From: Paraburkholderia sacchari
GTDB lineage: Bacteria; Pseudomonadota; Gammaproteobacteria; Burkholderiales; Burkholderiaceae
DNA length: 64,000 nt
NCBI RefSeq assembly: GCF_000785435.2
Contig: NZ_JTDB02000008.1
Location: 124,001 to 188,000, forward strand
Reading direction: 5' to 3'
The position numbers and the translations under genes are program-made. The notes beneath the pieces were generated by a model, which had not been told where the DNA came from, made no database searches, and saw nothing but the letters and a program-made list of their open reading frames with translations. Shown piece by piece: positions 51,096-60,707 of the stretch. Within the stretch, counting starts at the first letter, position 1. Each line of letters begins with the position of its first letter.

Positions 51096-52229
51096 TTGAA
51101 CACGCTTTCTTCCGACCCTTCGCCAACTGCCAGCTTCGCTCGCAAGATCATCCATTGCGACTGCGACTGCTTTTATGCATCGGTTGAAATGCGCGACGAC
51201 CCCACGCTGCGCGGGCGTCCGCTTGCGGTGGGCGGCAGGCCGGACCAGCGCGGCGTGATCGCAACCTGCAATTACGAGGCGCGCCGCTTTGGCGTGCATT
51301 CGGCCATGTCGTCGGCGCTGGCCATGCGCAAGTGCCCCGATCTGCTGATCCTGCCCACGGCGATGGAGAAGTACCGCATCGCCTCGCGGCAGATCATGGC
51401 GATTTACCGCGATTACACGGCGGACGTCGAGCCGCTCTCGCTCGACGAGGCTTATCTTGACGTGTCGCGCACCACGCGCTGCAAGGGCAGCGCAACGCTC
51501 ATCGCGAACGAGATTCGCGAGCGCGTGCGCGAGACAGTGGGCGTGACGGTGTCGGCGGGCGTTGCGCCCAACAAGTTTGTCGCCAAGATCGCTTCCGACT
51601 GGAACAAGCCCGATGGGCTCTTTGTCGTGCGTCCGCAGGAGGTCGATGCATTCGTTGCGGCGCTGCCCGTACGCAAGATTCACGGCGTGGGCAAGGTCAC
51701 GGCGGCCAAGCTCGAGAGCCTCGGGCTGTCCACCTGCACGCAGTTGCGCACGTGGTCGCTGTTCGATCTGCACCGGCATTTCGGTGTGTTCGGCAAGCGG
51801 CTCTACGAACTGGCGCGCGGCATCGATGACCGGCCCGTGCGCGCGGATCAGGAGCGCAAGTCGGTGAGCGTCGAGACGACCTATGTGAACGATCTGCTCA
51901 CGCTCGAAGCGTGCAGCGAGGAACTCAAGCGCCTCGCCGTGCAACTGGACGCGCGCATCGAGCGCGCGGGCTGCGCGCACGCCGTGCGCAAGCTCTTCGT
52001 GAAGATCCGTTTCGCGAATTTTCAGCGCACGACGGTCGAATGCGTCGCCGACGCCACCGATCTGCCCACGCTGCTCGCCTTGCTCGAGAAGGGGCTTGCG
52101 CGGCGCAAGCTCGCGGTGCGTCTGCTGGGCGCGGGGGTGCGGCTCGAAGAGGATAATCCCGCGCTACGCGGCCAGTTCGCGCTATTCGACGACGATCCCG
52201 AAGACGACGACCGCGAAGCGGGGGCGTGA
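51096..52229 (+). CDS. dinB: DNA polymerase IV
   Basis: Error-prone Y-family polymerase used in SOS translesion synthesis. 377 residues: catalytic DCDCFYASVEMRDDP (first metal Asp), the steric-gate region, LSLDEAYLDVS (second Asp-Glu pair), the HhH fingers and the little-finger domain with RKSVSVETTYVNDL. TTG at 51096 is taken as start (MNTLSSDPSPTASFARKIIHC) because an earlier in-frame GTG would sit inside the LexA box; no ATG occurs before the catalytic Asp. It lacks an obvious clamp-binding QxxLF tail: GQFALFDDDPED near the end is a likely substitute. Start confidence is moderate. Confidence 0.95.
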   Translation: MNTLSSDPSPTASFARKIIHCDCDCFYASVEMRDDPTLRGRPLAVGGRPDQRGVIATCNYEARRFGVHSAMSSALAMRKCPDLLILPTAMEKYRIASRQIMAIYRDYTADVEPLSLDEAYLDVSRTTRCKGSATLIANEIRERVRETVGVTVSAGVAPNKFVAKIASDWNKPDGLFVVRPQEVDAFVAALPVRKIHGVGKVTAAKLESLGLSTCTQLRTWSLFDLHRHFGVFGKRLYELARGIDDRPVRADQERKSVSVETTYVNDLLTLEACSEELKRLAVQLDARIERAGCAHAVRKLFVKIRFANFQRTTVECVADATDLPTLLALLEKGLARRKLAVRLLGAGVRLEEDNPALRGQFALFDDDPEDDDREAGA

Positions 52230-52320
52230 ATTCATCCTTCGATAGAATCAAGGCGGAAACGAAGCAGAATTAAAGCGGCATCAAAGCGCAGCACGAGAAA
52301 ACGCCAGCAAGGAGCCATCC

Positions 52321-53607
52321 ATGGACTTGATCATTCGCCGCGCCGTGCTCGCGCATGCGCATCCGGCCGGGCATCCCACGGTCGATATCGGCATCGAGGC
52401 GGGGCGCATCGCTGCCGTCGAGCCGCATCTCGCGGCGCAGGCACCCGAGGAAATCACCGCGGCGGGCGCGCTCGTCAGCGCGCCGTTCGTCGACGCGCAT
52501 TTCCACATGGATGCCACTTTGTCCTGGGGACTGCCGCGCGTGAACGCGTCGGGCACGCTGCTGGAGGGCATCGCGCTGTGGGGCGAGCTCAAGCCGCACC
52601 TCACGCAGGAGGCGCTCGTCGAGCGCGCGCTTCAGTACTGCGATTGGGCCGTCGCGCGCGGGCTGCTGGCGATCCGCTCTCACGTGGACGTTTGCGATGC
52701 GCGGCTGCTCGCCGTCGAGGCGCTGCTCGAAGTGAAGCGCCGCGTAGCGCCGTACCTCGACTTGCAACTCGTGGCGTTTCCGCAGGATGGCCTGTTGCGC
52801 AGCCCCGGCGCGTTCGACAACCTCAAGCGCGCCATTGCGATGGGCGTGGACGTGGTGGGCGGCATTCCGCATTTCGAGCGCACCATGGCCGACGGTGCGG
52901 AGTCGGTGCGGCTGCTCTGCGAATTCGCGGCGGAGCAAGGCTTGCGGGTGGACATGCATTGCGACGAGTCCGACGACCCGCTCTCGCGCCACATCGAAAC
53001 GCTCGCGGCGCAGACGCATCGTCTCGGTTTGCACGGCCGCGTGACGGGCTCGCATCTCACTTCGATGCACTCGATGGACAGCTACTATGTGAGCAAGCTA
53101 ATCCCGCTCATGCGCGAGTCGGGCGTGGCGGCCATCGCGAATCCGCTCATCAACATTACGCTGCAGGGCCGCTCCGATACATATCCCAAGCGGCGCGGCA
53201 TGACCCGCGTGCCCGAACTGATGGCGGCGGGCATCAACGTCGCGTTCGGCCACGATTGCGTGATGGATCCCTGGTACAGCTTCGGCTCCGGCGACATGCT
53301 CGAAGTCGCGCAGATGGGGTTGCACGTCGCGCAGATGACGGGCGTGGAGGCATCGCGCTCATGCTTCGACGCGGTCACGGTCAATCCCGCGAAGATTCTC
53401 GGTCTCGAAGGCTATGGCATTGCGCCGGGAAGCGCTGCCAATCTCGTGGTGCTCGATGCACGCGACCCTGTCGAAGCGATTCGGCTGCGCGCGGCGCGCC
53501 TTGCTGTGGTGAGCCGGGGCAGGGTGGTGAGTCGTCAGCCCGCGCAACGCGCGGCGCTTGCGCTCGAAGGCCGGCCGGAGAGCGTCGATTTCAGGCTGTA
53601 CCGGTAA
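52321..53607 (+). CDS. codA: Cytosine deaminase-type amidohydrolase
   Basis: 428-residue metal-dependent hydrolase of the CodA group, which turns cytosine into uracil and ammonia. Metal and substrate residues: DAHFHMD (HxH), GVDVVGGIPHFE, HCDESDDP (His/Glu), GSHLTSM and GHDCVMDPWYSFG (Asp). The ending DARDPVEAIRLRAARLAVVSRGRVV is the small beta-sandwich domain. Start at 52321. Other members of the group act on isoguanine, creatinine or N-acyl compounds, so the symbol is provisional. A strong terminator follows. Confidence 0.85.
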   Translation: MDLIIRRAVLAHAHPAGHPTVDIGIEAGRIAAVEPHLAAQAPEEITAAGALVSAPFVDAHFHMDATLSWGLPRVNASGTLLEGIALWGELKPHLTQEALVERALQYCDWAVARGLLAIRSHVDVCDARLLAVEALLEVKRRVAPYLDLQLVAFPQDGLLRSPGAFDNLKRAIAMGVDVVGGIPHFERTMADGAESVRLLCEFAAEQGLRVDMHCDESDDPLSRHIETLAAQTHRLGLHGRVTGSHLTSMHSMDSYYVSKLIPLMRESGVAAIANPLINITLQGRSDTYPKRRGMTRVPELMAAGINVAFGHDCVMDPWYSFGSGDMLEVAQMGLHVAQMTGVEASRSCFDAVTVNPAKILGLEGYGIAPGSAANLVVLDARDPVEAIRLRAARLAVVSRGRVVSRQPAQRAALALEGRPESVDFRLYR

Positions 53608-53635
53608 GCGATGCGCCAAGCAAGGCGCGGGCGAT

Positions 53636-53674
53636 AAAAAACCGCGCATGGGATGCACTCCCATGCGCGGTTTT
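53636..53674. terminator. Bidirectional terminator between codA and prlC
   Basis: Perfect 12-base stem CCGCGCATGGGA / TCCCATGCGCGG with a 5-nt loop, A-run before and T-run after, so it can stop both converging transcripts. Confidence 0.9.
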
Positions 53675-53697
53675 TCGTGCGGCTGCACGCGGCGCGT

Positions 53698-55797
53698 TTA
53701 ATGCTGCGCCGGCGGCTGCTCCATGCCGTTATGGCGCAGCAGCGCGTCGATGTTGGGCTCGCGTCCGCGGAACGCCTTGAACGATTCCATCGCCGGGCGG
53801 CTGCCGCCCACTTCCAGAATCTCCTTGCGATAGCGCGTGCCCGTGGCCGCGTCGAGCACGCTCGACTTCGCGGCCTGCGCTGCTTCTTCGAACGCTGCGT
53901 AGGCATCGGCGGAAAGCACTTCGGCCCACTTGTAGCTGTAGTAGCCTGCCGCGTAGCCGCCCGCGAAGATATGGCTGAAGGTGTTCGGCCAGCGCGAGAA
54001 CGGTGCTTGCGCAATGACGTGATAGCGCGCGTTGATCTCGCGCGCGAGATCGTTCACGGTCTTGCCCTTCGAGGCGTCGAAGTCCACGTGCAGCGCCATG
54101 TCGAACAGCGAAAACACGATCTGGCGCAGCGTGCCGAGGCCGCTCTGGAAGTTCTTCGCGGCGAGCATCTTGTCAAACAGTTCGCGCGGCAGCGGCTTGC
54201 CCGTGTCGACGTGCGAGGTCATCTCCGTGAGGACGTCCCACTCCCAGCAGAAGTTCTCCATGAACTGCGAGGGCAGTTCGACCGCGTCCCATTCCACGCC
54301 GTTGATGCCCGAGACCGAGAGCTCGTCCACGCGCGTGAGCATGTGATGCAGGCCGTGGCCGAATTCGTGGAACAGTGTGATGACTTCGTCGTGCGTGAAG
54401 CACGCGGGCCGGCCGCCCACCGGTGCGGAGAAGTTGCAGGTGAGATATGCGACCGGCGTTTGCACGCCGTTGCCTTCGAGCTTACGGCGCGAGCGTGCAT
54501 CGTCCATCCACGCGCCGCCGCGTTTGCCCTCGCGTGCGTAGAGGTCGAGATAGAACTGCGCGACCAGCGTGCCGTCCGCGTTTTCGACGCGGAAGAAGCG
54601 CACGTCCGGATGCCAGACGGCGGTTTTGTCGTCGCGGATGCGCACGCCGAACAGTGTTTCCGTGACCTTGAAGAGGCCCTTGAGCACGAAGTCTTCGGGG
54701 AAGTATTGCTTGACCTCGTTCTCCGAGAACGAGTAGCGCTTCTGACGCAGGCGTTCGGCCGCGAAGGCCATGTCCCACGGCTCAATCTGAGCGAGGCCGA
54801 GTTCGTTCGCGGCGAACTCGCGCAGTTCCTGCCAGTCCTTTTCAGCGTGCGGGCGCGCGCGCGTGGCGAGGTCTTCGAGGAAGCTCGTGACCTGCGCGGG
54901 CGACTCAGCCATCTTCGGCGCGAGCGAAACCTCGGCGAAGTTGTTGTAGCCGAGCATCTTCGCTTCTTCGGCGCGCAGCTTGAGCTGGTCGTCGACGATT
55001 GCGGTGTTGTCCCAGTCGGGCTTGCCGCCGCCGTATTGAGGACCCAGCTCCGATGCGCGCGTGACATAGGCGCGATACATCGTTTCGCGCATCGCGCGAT
55101 TTTCCGAGTACTGCAGCACCGGAAAATACGAGGGGAAATGCAGCGTGAACTTCCAGCCTTGCTTGTCCTCGCGCTCGGCGGCTTCGCGCGCGGCGGCGAT
55201 CACGTCGTCGGGCAGGCCCGCAAGCTCGCTTTCGCTCGTGGCGTAGAACGCGTAGGCGTTGGTGGCGTCGAGCACGTGATCGGAGAACGCTTTCGCGAGC
55301 GACGCCTGGCGCTCCTGCAGTTCGGCAAAACGCGGCTTCTGGTCTTCAGGCAACTCCGCGCCCGAGAGGCGGAAGTCGCGCAGTGCGTTGTCGAGAATCT
55401 TCTTGCGTTCGCTGGATAGCAGCTGGAACGAATCGTGGTTCGTGATGGCCTTGTACTTCTCGTAGAGCGCGAGATTCTGGCCGACGCTCGACCAGAACTC
55501 GGTCACGCGCGGCAGGTTCTCGCCATACGTGGCGCGCAGTTCCGGCGTGTCGGCCACGGCGTTCAGATGGCCGATCACGCCCCAGGCACGCGAGAGCGGC
55601 TCGGTGGCGCGCTCGAGCGGTTCGACCACGTCGCTCCATTGCGCGGGCGTCATGGGTTGGGCCGCGCGCTCGACTGCGGCGCTCGCATTCGCGAGCAGCA
55701 CGTCCAGCGCGGGCGTCACGTGTTCGGGGCGGATCTCGCCAAAGCGCGGCAGGCCGGTGAAATCGAGCAGCGGATTATCGGAGGGAGTAGTTGCCAT
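53698..55797 (-). CDS. prlC: Oligopeptidase A (M3 family)
   Basis: Cytosolic zinc metallopeptidase that clears signal peptides and short peptides. 699 residues, near the family's 680. Zinc site FHEFGHGLHHML (HExxH, about residue 478) with the third ligand Glu in the following helix. Start MATTPSDNPLLDF at 55797 (AGGACG upstream) gives the standard N-terminus; the frame is open a further 51 codons. Convergent with the amidohydrolase gene. Confidence 0.95.
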   Translation of the reverse strand: MATTPSDNPLLDFTGLPRFGEIRPEHVTPALDVLLANASAAVERAAQPMTPAQWSDVVEPLERATEPLSRAWGVIGHLNAVADTPELRATYGENLPRVTEFWSSVGQNLALYEKYKAITNHDSFQLLSSERKKILDNALRDFRLSGAELPEDQKPRFAELQERQASLAKAFSDHVLDATNAYAFYATSESELAGLPDDVIAAAREAAEREDKQGWKFTLHFPSYFPVLQYSENRAMRETMYRAYVTRASELGPQYGGGKPDWDNTAIVDDQLKLRAEEAKMLGYNNFAEVSLAPKMAESPAQVTSFLEDLATRARPHAEKDWQELREFAANELGLAQIEPWDMAFAAERLRQKRYSFSENEVKQYFPEDFVLKGLFKVTETLFGVRIRDDKTAVWHPDVRFFRVENADGTLVAQFYLDLYAREGKRGGAWMDDARSRRKLEGNGVQTPVAYLTCNFSAPVGGRPACFTHDEVITLFHEFGHGLHHMLTRVDELSVSGINGVEWDAVELPSQFMENFCWEWDVLTEMTSHVDTGKPLPRELFDKMLAAKNFQSGLGTLRQIVFSLFDMALHVDFDASKGKTVNDLAREINARYHVIAQAPFSRWPNTFSHIFAGGYAAGYYSYKWAEVLSADAYAAFEEAAQAAKSSVLDAATGTRYRKEILEVGGSRPAMESFKAFRGREPNIDALLRHNGMEQPPAQH

Positions 55798-56026
55798 GAT
55801 GCGTCCTGTTCCTTCTGTCGCGGTTGATTCGCAATGAAATGGGCCGATGCAAAGCCGGTGAGGGCCGGGGCGCCGCGCGCTGTCGTGCGTTCTCGCGCGC
55901 CCCGATATTCCGGTTATTGGGGCGCAGTGCGCGCTTTCCAACCGGAGCACTCGTGCAAATTAACAGAAGTCGGGCTGCGGCGGCGCAATCGACGCGCCGT
56001 GCTCTGCGCATCGCCGGTGCAAGCAC
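55798..56026. other. Gap between prlC and folD
   Basis: No gene seen. The open frames are GC-rich shadows without ribosome sites; the region probably holds the prlC promoter. Confidence 0.45.
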
Positions 56027-56064
56027 GAAAAAAAACGGCCCGCGCAGGAATGCGCTGGGCCGTT
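56027..56064 (-). terminator. Terminator of folD
   Basis: On the minus strand, AACGGCCC-A-GCGC pairs with GCGC-GGGCCGTT around a 6-nt loop, followed by eight T residues, 50 nt after the folD stop. Confidence 0.85.
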
Positions 56065-56115
56065 CGGTGAAGCTTTCGCAACCGCGCCTGTCCGGCGCGG
56101 GCGTGCCGGGCGTGG

Positions 56116-56970
56116 TTAGACGCCGGCTGCGCGCTCCGCGGCTTCGATTGTGTTGACGAGCAGCATCGTGATGGTCATCGGGCCGACGCCGCCCGGCACC
56201 GGCGTGATGAAGCCGGCCACGTCCTTCAGGCCAGCGAAATCGACATCGCCGCACAGCTTGCCGCTGTCGTCGCGATTCATGCCCACGTCGATCACCGTGG
56301 CGCCCGGCTTGATCATGTCGGCGGTCAGCACGTTGCGCTTGCCTACGGCGGCCACCACGATGTCCGCTTCACGCGTGTGCTTCGCGAGATCGCGCGTCTT
56401 GCTGTGGCAGACCGTGACCGTGGCGCCCTTTTCGAGCAGCAGCAGCGCCATCGGCTTGCCGACGATGTTCGAGCGGCCGATCACCACGGCGTTCGCGCCG
56501 TCCAGCGGAATCTTGTACTCCTCGAACATCTTCATCACGCCGTAGGGCGTGCAGGGGCGGAACAGCGGCCGGCCGGTCAGGAGCGCGCCGGCGTTGGCCA
56601 CGTGAAAGCCGTCCACGTCTTTTTCCGGCGCGATCGCTTCGATCACCTTATGGCTGTCGATGTGCTTCGGCAGCGGCAACTGCACGAGAATGCCGTGGAT
56701 TTTCGGGTCGCGGTTCAGTTCGTCGATGCGCTTGAGCAGGTCGGCTTCGGAGAGCGTTTCGGCATAGCGGTCGTACGACGAATAGAGGCCGTTGTCCTCG
56801 CAGGCCTTCACCTTGTTGCGCACGTAGACTTCGCTCGCGGGGTTGTCGCCGACCAGCACGACCGCGAGGCCAGGCTGATGGCCGCGGGCGGTGAGGGCGG
56901 CGGCGCGCGTGGCGACGTCGGCGCGCAGTTTCTTGGAGAGGGCGAGGCCGTCGATGAGGGTGGCTGTCAT
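56116..56970 (-). CDS. folD: Bifunctional methylenetetrahydrofolate dehydrogenase/cyclohydrolase FolD
   Basis: Makes 10-formyl-THF from 5,10-methylene-THF in the one-carbon pathway. 284 residues with VGDNPASEVYVRNKVKACED (the active-site Tyr and Lys), ILVQLPLPKH, the NADP-binding VVIGRSNIVGKPMALLLL, and PGGVGPMTITMLLVNT. ATG at 56970. Monocistronic by its own terminator. Confidence 0.97.
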   Translation of the reverse strand: MTATLIDGLALSKKLRADVATRAAALTARGHQPGLAVVLVGDNPASEVYVRNKVKACEDNGLYSSYDRYAETLSEADLLKRIDELNRDPKIHGILVQLPLPKHIDSHKVIEAIAPEKDVDGFHVANAGALLTGRPLFRPCTPYGVMKMFEEYKIPLDGANAVVIGRSNIVGKPMALLLLEKGATVTVCHSKTRDLAKHTREADIVVAAVGKRNVLTADMIKPGATVIDVGMNRDDSGKLCGDVDFAGLKDVAGFITPVPGGVGPMTITMLLVNTIEAAERAAGV

Positions 56971-57233
56971 GGTCGGTCGAATCGAGAGTGGGCGATGCGC
57001 GGATGCATGCCGGAGCGCTTGATGCCCGCTTGACGTCCATGCGCAGGGAGAGGCGGGCGCCGGCTGCAAAGGGCGACATTATACCCGCGCGGCGCGCGCG
57101 AACTGTCGCGGCCAGACGAAACGCGGGCCGAACGAAACAGGAAGAAGCGGTGGGAATGTGGTAGGGAAGGTACGGCATCCTGCTGCGCCGCGCAGGATGC
57201 GTGCCTTCCCCGTCGCGCTGTTCTGGCAGTGTT

Positions 57234-57887
57234 TTACTGCTGCTGTTGCGCCTGTTGCGGCTTGTTGGAAAGCGCGAGACGCAGCAGGTCGGCGACCGTG
57301 TTCACGTTGAGCTTCTCCATGATGTTCGCGCGGTGCGCTTCGACGGTCTTGATGCTGATGCCCAGATCGTCGGCGATCTGCTTGTTCAGGCGGCCCGCGA
57401 TGATGCGCTCGAGCACCTGGTGCTCGCGCGCCGTGAGCTTGCCCAGGCGCTCGGCCGCGGCGCGCTGCTGCTGCACGTTGGTGCTTTCGCTGCGGGCCTT
57501 ATCCAGCATGCGCTCGACGAGCTTGCGCAGTTCGGCTTCGTCGAACGGCTTCTCGATGAAGTCCATCGCGCCCTTCTTCATGGTGGAGACGGCCATCGGC
57601 ACGTCGCCGTGGCCGGTCACGAAGATGATCGGCAACGAGGCGTTTTCGGCAATCAGGCGCTCTTGCAGTTCGAGTCCGCTCATGCCCTGCATGCGCACGT
57701 CCAGAATCAGGCAGGCGATTTGTCCGGCTTGCTGGGCGGGCTGGTACGCATCGAGGAACTCTTCCGCGCTCGTGAAGCACTGAACGCGGTAGCCATTCGC
57801 TTCAAGCAGCCAGCGCAGGGAGTCTCGTACGGCTTCATCGTCGTCGACAACAAAGACGGTTTCCTGGGTGGTGACTGGGCTGTTCAT
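57234..57887 (-). CDS. FixJ-type response regulator
   Basis: 217 residues. Receiver domain with VVDDDEAVRDSLR, phospho-acceptor in LILDVRMQGMSG and FIEKPFD; C-terminal LuxR/GerE helix-turn-helix (LTAREHQVLERIIAGRLNKQIADDLGISIKTVEAHR). The Gln-rich tail QQAQQQQ is a curiosity. Its start overlaps the stop of the kinase gene (ATGA), so they are made as a pair. Similar pairs include FixLJ, TodST, DctBD-like and TutC/TutB systems; the target genes cannot be read here. Confidence 0.9.
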   Translation of the reverse strand: MNSPVTTQETVFVVDDDEAVRDSLRWLLEANGYRVQCFTSAEEFLDAYQPAQQAGQIACLILDVRMQGMSGLELQERLIAENASLPIIFVTGHGDVPMAVSTMKKGAMDFIEKPFDEAELRKLVERMLDKARSESTNVQQQRAAAERLGKLTAREHQVLERIIAGRLNKQIADDLGISIKTVEAHRANIMEKLNVNTVADLLRLALSNKPQQAQQQQ

Positions 57888-60412
57888 GGCTCTCCCGTAA
57901 CGGTTTGTGTAGTCGGCTCGTCGGATCCGTCGCGCGAGGAACGGTCCGCTTCGCCGATGGGCAGACTGCAATGGAATGTGGCGCCGCTGATGTGGCCGTC
58001 GGCTTCGACGTTGTTGACCACCCAAAGACGCCCACGATGCGATTCGATGATCGAACGGCAGATATTCAGCCCCATGCCCATGCCATCGGACTTGGTGCTG
58101 TAGAAAGGTTCGAAGAGGCGCTCGGCAGTCGCTTCGTCGACGCCCGGGCCCTGATCGACCACGCTGATGCAGACGTTGCCGCCTTCACGTTTCACGATCA
58201 CGCGGATCACCGGGTCCACGACCGCAATGGCCAATTTCGCATGCGCCTCCGCCATGGCTTCGGCGGCGTTCTTCAGAAGATTGACGAGCACCTGCTCGAT
58301 GAGCACCGGATCGACGTAGATCACGGGCAAGCGCGAGCGCATGTCGGTCACGATGCGGATGCGGCGCTTGCGCGCCTCGATTTCGGCGAGCCCCACGGCG
58401 TCGGCGACGATGTCGGCCACGCGCGTGGCCTGGCGCTTGGGCTCGCTGCGCTTCACGAACTCGCGGATGCGCTTGATGATCATGCCCGCGCGCACCGCCT
58501 GCTGCGCGGTCTTTTCGAGCACGGGCAAGAGGTTGTCGGGCGCGGCGCGCCCCGACTTCACAAGCGCGACGGTGCCCGAGGCATAGTTGTTGATTGCGGC
58601 GAGCGGCTGGTTCAGCTCGTGCGCGAGCGACGAGGCCATTTCGCCCATCGTCATGAGGCGGCTCGTGAACTGCAGTTTCTCGTCTTGCTGGCGGGCCAGT
58701 TCCTGGGCCTGCTTGCGCGTGGTGATGTCGGTCGCGATCTGCATCTGCGCGAGGTGGCCGTCCACCCACTGGATGTACTGGCGCCGCACTTCGAACCACT
58801 TCTGGATGCTCTCGACGTAGACTTCCTGGGCATCGGCGGCGCTTTCGGTCAGCGCGGTGGCGGGCAGGCCCGCGTAGGCGTCCACCATGTCGATCGAATC
58901 CGACGACGCCGCGGCCGAATCGAAGCCGCCGCCGCCGGCCAGTTCCAGATGGCCGTCCGGACGGATGCCGAACAGGTGGCGGTAGTAGCGGTTGGCGAAC
59001 AGCAGTTCGGCTTCGTCGGCGGCGAGCACCGAGACGGCGGCGTCGAGGCTTTCCAGCACTGTGGTGAAACGCTCGTGCGCGGCGGCGAGTTCCTCGCGCG
59101 CGCGTTTGGGTTCGGTGATGTCGGTCATCGACGACATCCAGCCGGTCTGGCGGCCGGAACTGTCGATGAGCGGCGAGACATAGAGGCGCGCGTGGAACTG
59201 CGAGCCGTCCTTGCGGCGCACGCGCAATTCGAAGCCCGAGGAAGGCGCCTTGCCGCGCAGCGTCATGTCGAGCTGGCGCTGCATTTCAGGGTAGGCGTCG
59301 CGCGGCCAGTAGGGAAACGGCGCATGCTTGCCCACGAGATCGCTTTCGTCCCAGCCGGTCATGCGGCAAAAGGCGGGGTTCACGTGCGTGATGCGCCCGT
59401 GCATGTCGAGCACGCGCATGCCGATCAGCACCGAATTTTCCATCGCGCGCCGGAAGAACGCTTCCGCGTAAAGCGCCTGCTGCGCCTCGAAGCGCTGGCG
59501 CGTATGCTTCCAGAGACTCCAGAGGCTCCACAGGACGAAGCACGAAAGCCCCGCAACCAGCCACACGAGCGTATTGTTCGTGAAGTTGGTCATCTGCGGA
59601 TACGAGTACACGCGCACGGAGAGACCCTGGCCCGGCGGGTCGAGCGGAAGGTCGTAGTAGACGTCGTGCGGCAGGCGCGGGCGCGTCGAGGTGGTGGCGA
59701 GCTCGCGGTTGTTCGCGTCGATGATCGAGATCTTGTACTTGGCGGACAGCTCGGCCGGGATGTCGTGCTTGAGAATCCCTTCGACCGAGAACACGGCGGC
59801 CACCGAGCCAAGGAACTCGCGGTCGCGGTACACCGGGGTCTGCAACGTGATGTAGCCGTTGCCCACGTCGTCGTAGATGAGCGGCGAGTAGACCTGGCGG
59901 CGCGTCGTGCGGGCTTCGTCGAAGGCGGCCTTCACGGCCTCGTCCATCTGCGCGTCGTTGGGCTTGGCGAGGCGCTGGCCGAACACCGGCATGGCCGTGT
60001 TGGGCCAGCGCGGCTCCCGCTGGGTCGTATACCAGTTCAGGTAGAGAATCTCGGGATGACCCTGCATGATGTCCGTGGTGGACGTCTGGAAGTACTGCGG
60101 GTCGTTGTGGCCGGCAACCAGGTCGCGCTGGAGCGCCTGCAATTGCTCCTGCGCGCCCGTCATGGAGAGGCGGATCTGCTGCTGGGCCCAGGCGACGTTG
60201 CGATAGAGCGTGTCTTCCTGCTGTTGCTGCTCGCGGCGGTTCAGGCTCCACAAGATCAGGCTCATGACGATCAGGAATACGAGGATCGACAGGAGTGGCG
60301 TCAGCAAATAGGAATTCGACCACCAGGGTCCGTGGTGCCAGCGGGACGGCGATGACTCGCCGGGCGAACCGGGCGGTCGCGCCGAGCGTGCGAAAAGCCG
60401 TTCGGTCAACAT
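57884..60412 (-). CDS. PAS-containing membrane sensor histidine kinase (FixL/TmoS-type)
   Basis: 842 residues. Two membrane helices (about 35-55 and 295-315) enclose a periplasmic sensor domain of about 240 residues (double-Cache-like: QVYSPLIYDDVGNGYITLQTPVYRDREFLGSVAAVFSVEGIL). Then two PAS domains (first about 345-455 with NSVLIGMRVLDMHGRITHVNPAFCRMTGW, second 470-580), the H-box SSLAHELNQPLAAINNYASG and an ATPase domain with FEPFYSTKSDGMGMGLNICRSIIE. The Cache domain suggests it senses a small organic molecule outside the cytoplasm; no heme-binding His is obvious. ATG at 60412. Confidence 0.88.
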   Translation of the reverse strand: MLTERLFARSARPPGSPGESSPSRWHHGPWWSNSYLLTPLLSILVFLIVMSLILWSLNRREQQQQEDTLYRNVAWAQQQIRLSMTGAQEQLQALQRDLVAGHNDPQYFQTSTTDIMQGHPEILYLNWYTTQREPRWPNTAMPVFGQRLAKPNDAQMDEAVKAAFDEARTTRRQVYSPLIYDDVGNGYITLQTPVYRDREFLGSVAAVFSVEGILKHDIPAELSAKYKISIIDANNRELATTSTRPRLPHDVYYDLPLDPPGQGLSVRVYSYPQMTNFTNNTLVWLVAGLSCFVLWSLWSLWKHTRQRFEAQQALYAEAFFRRAMENSVLIGMRVLDMHGRITHVNPAFCRMTGWDESDLVGKHAPFPYWPRDAYPEMQRQLDMTLRGKAPSSGFELRVRRKDGSQFHARLYVSPLIDSSGRQTGWMSSMTDITEPKRAREELAAAHERFTTVLESLDAAVSVLAADEAELLFANRYYRHLFGIRPDGHLELAGGGGFDSAAASSDSIDMVDAYAGLPATALTESAADAQEVYVESIQKWFEVRRQYIQWVDGHLAQMQIATDITTRKQAQELARQQDEKLQFTSRLMTMGEMASSLAHELNQPLAAINNYASGTVALVKSGRAAPDNLLPVLEKTAQQAVRAGMIIKRIREFVKRSEPKRQATRVADIVADAVGLAEIEARKRRIRIVTDMRSRLPVIYVDPVLIEQVLVNLLKNAAEAMAEAHAKLAIAVVDPVIRVIVKREGGNVCISVVDQGPGVDEATAERLFEPFYSTKSDGMGMGLNICRSIIESHRGRLWVVNNVEADGHISGATFHCSLPIGEADRSSRDGSDEPTTQTVTGEP

Positions 60413-60582
60413 GGCAAGGATTGTAGCTCAGCGTAAGAGTTCCAAACGCCGTGAAAAAAGCAGCAATTCGCCGATAAACGGGTTCGAACTGGCGGATATC
60501 GGCGAAAGGGCGCGAACGATTCAGCGTGCGCCGCAGCAATTTTTCACATTATAAAAATCAATCTCGCAATTCGAAAAATTCC

Positions 60583-60612
60583 TTGCAAGAAGCGAGATGC
60601 GGTAATTACAAT
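60583..60612 (+). promoter_or_regulatory. Promoter of aceE
   Basis: TTGCAA, an 18-bp spacer and TACAAT in an AT-rich patch; predicted start is about 60620, 90 nt ahead of the aceE ATG. Confidence 0.6.
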
Positions 60613-60707
60613 CGCCCGCAATGCTGATGCGGTCGGCCCCGTCACGTCGCAAGGGGCGTCGTCGCATAGCCCGATCAACAGCGTTCCCCTACATCCAGGA
60701 GACGAGT

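Noticed and set aside
53653..55419. 588-codon plus-strand frame across prlC
   Set aside because: Antisense shadow of the M3 peptidase.
57905..60355. 816-codon plus-strand frame across the sensor kinase
   Set aside because: Antisense shadow of the kinase, which has clear PAS, H-box and ATPase motifs.
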